From CAZKFN01 sp964552035 (GTDB taxonomy: Bacteria; Bacteroidota; Bacteroidia; Flavobacteriales_E; Vicingaceae): DNA of 16,025 bases. The DNA is taken from contig CAZKFN010000049.1 in assembly GCA_964552035.1 (NCBI GenBank), forward strand, positions 1-16,025, written 5' to 3'. Positions within the stretch are counted from its first letter, which is position 1. Each line of letters starts with the position of its first letter. Position numbers and translations under genes: made by a program. Shown one piece after another: positions 14,885-16,025 of this stretch. The notes below the pieces were generated by a model. That model saw only the letters and a program-made list of their open reading frames with translations. It was not told the DNA's origin and did not search any database.

Positions 14885-15487
14885 ATGAAGAATAAAAATA
14901 CATTTGAAACCTTTTGGAAAGTAATGATTAAATACTTTCTTCAAGGTCTCTTCTATGTTGTCCCTATAGTTGCAACTATATATATTATATATTACTTAGT
15001 CAGCACTTTAGATAACCTTATTCCCCTTGAAATACCAGGTTTAGGTATGTTAATTATTTTATTTACTGTAACTGTGATCGGTTTTTTAGGGAGTCATTTC
15101 TTTTTTAACTATTTCAAACCATTTGAGAAAATAATAGAAAAAACACCACTTATTAAAATCATTTATACCTCTATAAAGGATATGATGAATGCTTTTGTGG
15201 GCAACAAACAACAATTTAATACTCCTGTTTTGGTTAAAATGGGAGAGGAAATACAAGCAGAAAGAATTGGTTTTATGACCAAAGAAAATCTTTCTGAACT
15301 TAATATAGGCTCAGATAAAGTTGCTGTTTATTTTCCATTTTCTTATGCTATAAGTGGTCAAGTATACATAGTGCCTAAAATAAATGTTAGTCCAATTAAT
15401 GCATCACCTGCAGATATTATGAAACTTATTATCTCTGGGGGTGTTACATCCGTAGAATCAAATCACCAACAAAACAATAAAAAATGA
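14885..15487 (+). CDS. DUF502 family membrane protein
   Basis: A 200-residue inner-membrane protein. Two transmembrane helices are clear (about 18-39 and 52-75), separated by a short loop ending in EIPGLG (49-54). The conserved part follows: KTPLIKIIYTSIKDMMNAFVG (86-106), NTPVLVKMG (112-120), KVAVYFPFSYAISGQVYIVP (145-164), then INASPADIMKLIISGGV (171-187). This is the DUF502 signature order. Family function is unknown, though plant relatives (COV proteins) act in membrane trafficking. The stop TGA overlaps the ATG of the next gene (ATGA), so translation of the two is probably coupled and their products may work together in the envelope. Confidence 0.9.
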   Translation: MKNKNTFETFWKVMIKYFLQGLFYVVPIVATIYIIYYLVSTLDNLIPLEIPGLGMLIILFTVTVIGFLGSHFFFNYFKPFEKIIEKTPLIKIIYTSIKDMMNAFVGNKQQFNTPVLVKMGEEIQAERIGFMTKENLSELNIGSDKVAVYFPFSYAISGQVYIVPKINVSPINASPADIMKLIISGGVTSVESNHQQNNKK

Positions 15488-16025
15488 GAAAAATTATTAA
15501 AGGCGTATTAGCCATAAGTATTGTAGTTTTATGTATGAATAATCTACAAGCCCAACAGAAAATTCAGGTAATAGAAGTTTCTGAAAAAATTAATAAAGTT
15601 GAAGGGAATGCACTTCAAGTAAATATTAATAATTCTACTGACAAAATAGTAGCCAAGGAGTGGAAAAAATTAATGAAAAAAGAAAAGGCAACGGTAAAAA
15701 CAAAAAAGAGAGAAGTATATGCTACCAATGCCACTATTCCATCTATAAGCGAATATCCTATTCAAATTTTTGCTAAAATAACAACTGATAAAAAAGATAA
15801 TTCCCAAAAACTAACAGCCATATTTTTAAATGGAAATATTCCTATTTCTAAATCTGTTGATGTTTCTGGTTATACTGCTGCAGAAAAAATGTTAGTTGAA
15901 TTTGCAACTGATATTTCAAAACAAGCTAGCTTAAATCTTTTAAAAGCTGAAGAAAAAAAGCTGAAATCTCAAAATAAAGAGTTGAAAAACCTTGAAAAAG
16001 AAAATAAAAAGGCCAATAAAACTAT
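15484..16025 (+). CDS. Secreted hypothetical protein with C-terminal coiled coil, 3' end outside window
   Basis: The frame opens at ATG 15484, overlapping the DUF502 stop, and stays open to the window end (about 180 codons). Residues 1-25 form a signal peptide: basic MRKIIKG, a hydrophobic core ISIVVLCM, and a cleavage-like QAQ. A mostly beta-like region follows (about 30-110: VIEVSEKINKVEGNALQVNI, then KEWKKLMKK). From about residue 140 on it is rich in K, E, L and N (LKAEEKKLKSQNKELKNLE), which looks like a coiled coil. I do not recognise the family. It should lie in the periplasm or at the outer membrane, and its coupling to the DUF502 protein suggests a joint role. A deviation from the rest of the window is its very high lysine content. 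Confidence 0.8.
   Translation, partial: MRKIIKGVLAISIVVLCMNNLQAQQKIQVIEVSEKINKVEGNALQVNINNSTDKIVAKEWKKLMKKEKATVKTKKREVYATNATIPSISEYPIQIFAKITTDKKDNSQKLTAIFLNGNIPISKSVDVSGYTAAEKMLVEFATDISKQASLNLLKAEEKKLKSQNKELKNLEKENKKANKT

Overview
The window looks like a chromosomal stretch of an AT-rich member of the Bacteroidota, most likely Flavobacteriales. Several things point there. LysRS carries a C-terminal extension. A CarH/LitR-type MerR regulator is paired with a flavobacterial-looking ECF sigma factor. Starts lack Shine-Dalgarno sequences, and TAnnTTTG promoter boxes sit directly in front of several start codons. This is inferred from gene content and signals, not from a database search.

Region 1 (1-4000) is the end of a type I CRISPR-Cas locus. 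It holds the 3' end of a cas8-like large-subunit gene, a complete cas7 with a strong terminator, and a PD-(D/E)XK nuclease/DUF5655 gene. A remnant of cas2 (C-terminal half only), a leader, and an array of 11 identical 30-nt repeats plus two decayed terminal repeats follow. The cas5, cas3, cas4, cas1 and 5' cas2 sequence usually found between cas7 and the array in I-B loci is absent. The nuclease gene and an unidentified antisense fragment occupy that place. The locus therefore looks like an effector and array remnant with a lost adaptation module, or one rebuilt around a different nuclease.

Region 2 (4000-5800) holds small accessory genes: a membrane PH-domain protein with an apparent one-base frameshift in an A tract, a spermidine-synthase-like SAM methyltransferase, and a small cupin.

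Region 3 (5800-7350, minus strand) is a two-gene regulatory unit: a B12-binding MerR regulator (CarH/LitR type, key cobalamin residues present) followed by an ECF sigma factor. Relatives of this pair control light-inducible carotenoid genes, but no crt gene lies in this window.

Region 4 (7500-13300) is housekeeping: uvrC (DNA repair), gpsA (glycerol-3-phosphate for phospholipids), lysS (translation) and a bifunctional phosphoglucose/phosphomannose isomerase. uvrC and gpsA converge and their stop codons overlap; lysS and the isomerase diverge from a shared promoter region.

Region 5 (13340-16025) is envelope-related: a membrane-anchored beta-lactamase-fold serine hydrolase, a 52-residue DUF1328 membrane protein, a DUF502 membrane protein, and the start of a secreted coiled-coil protein coupled to it by an ATGA overlap and running off the window.
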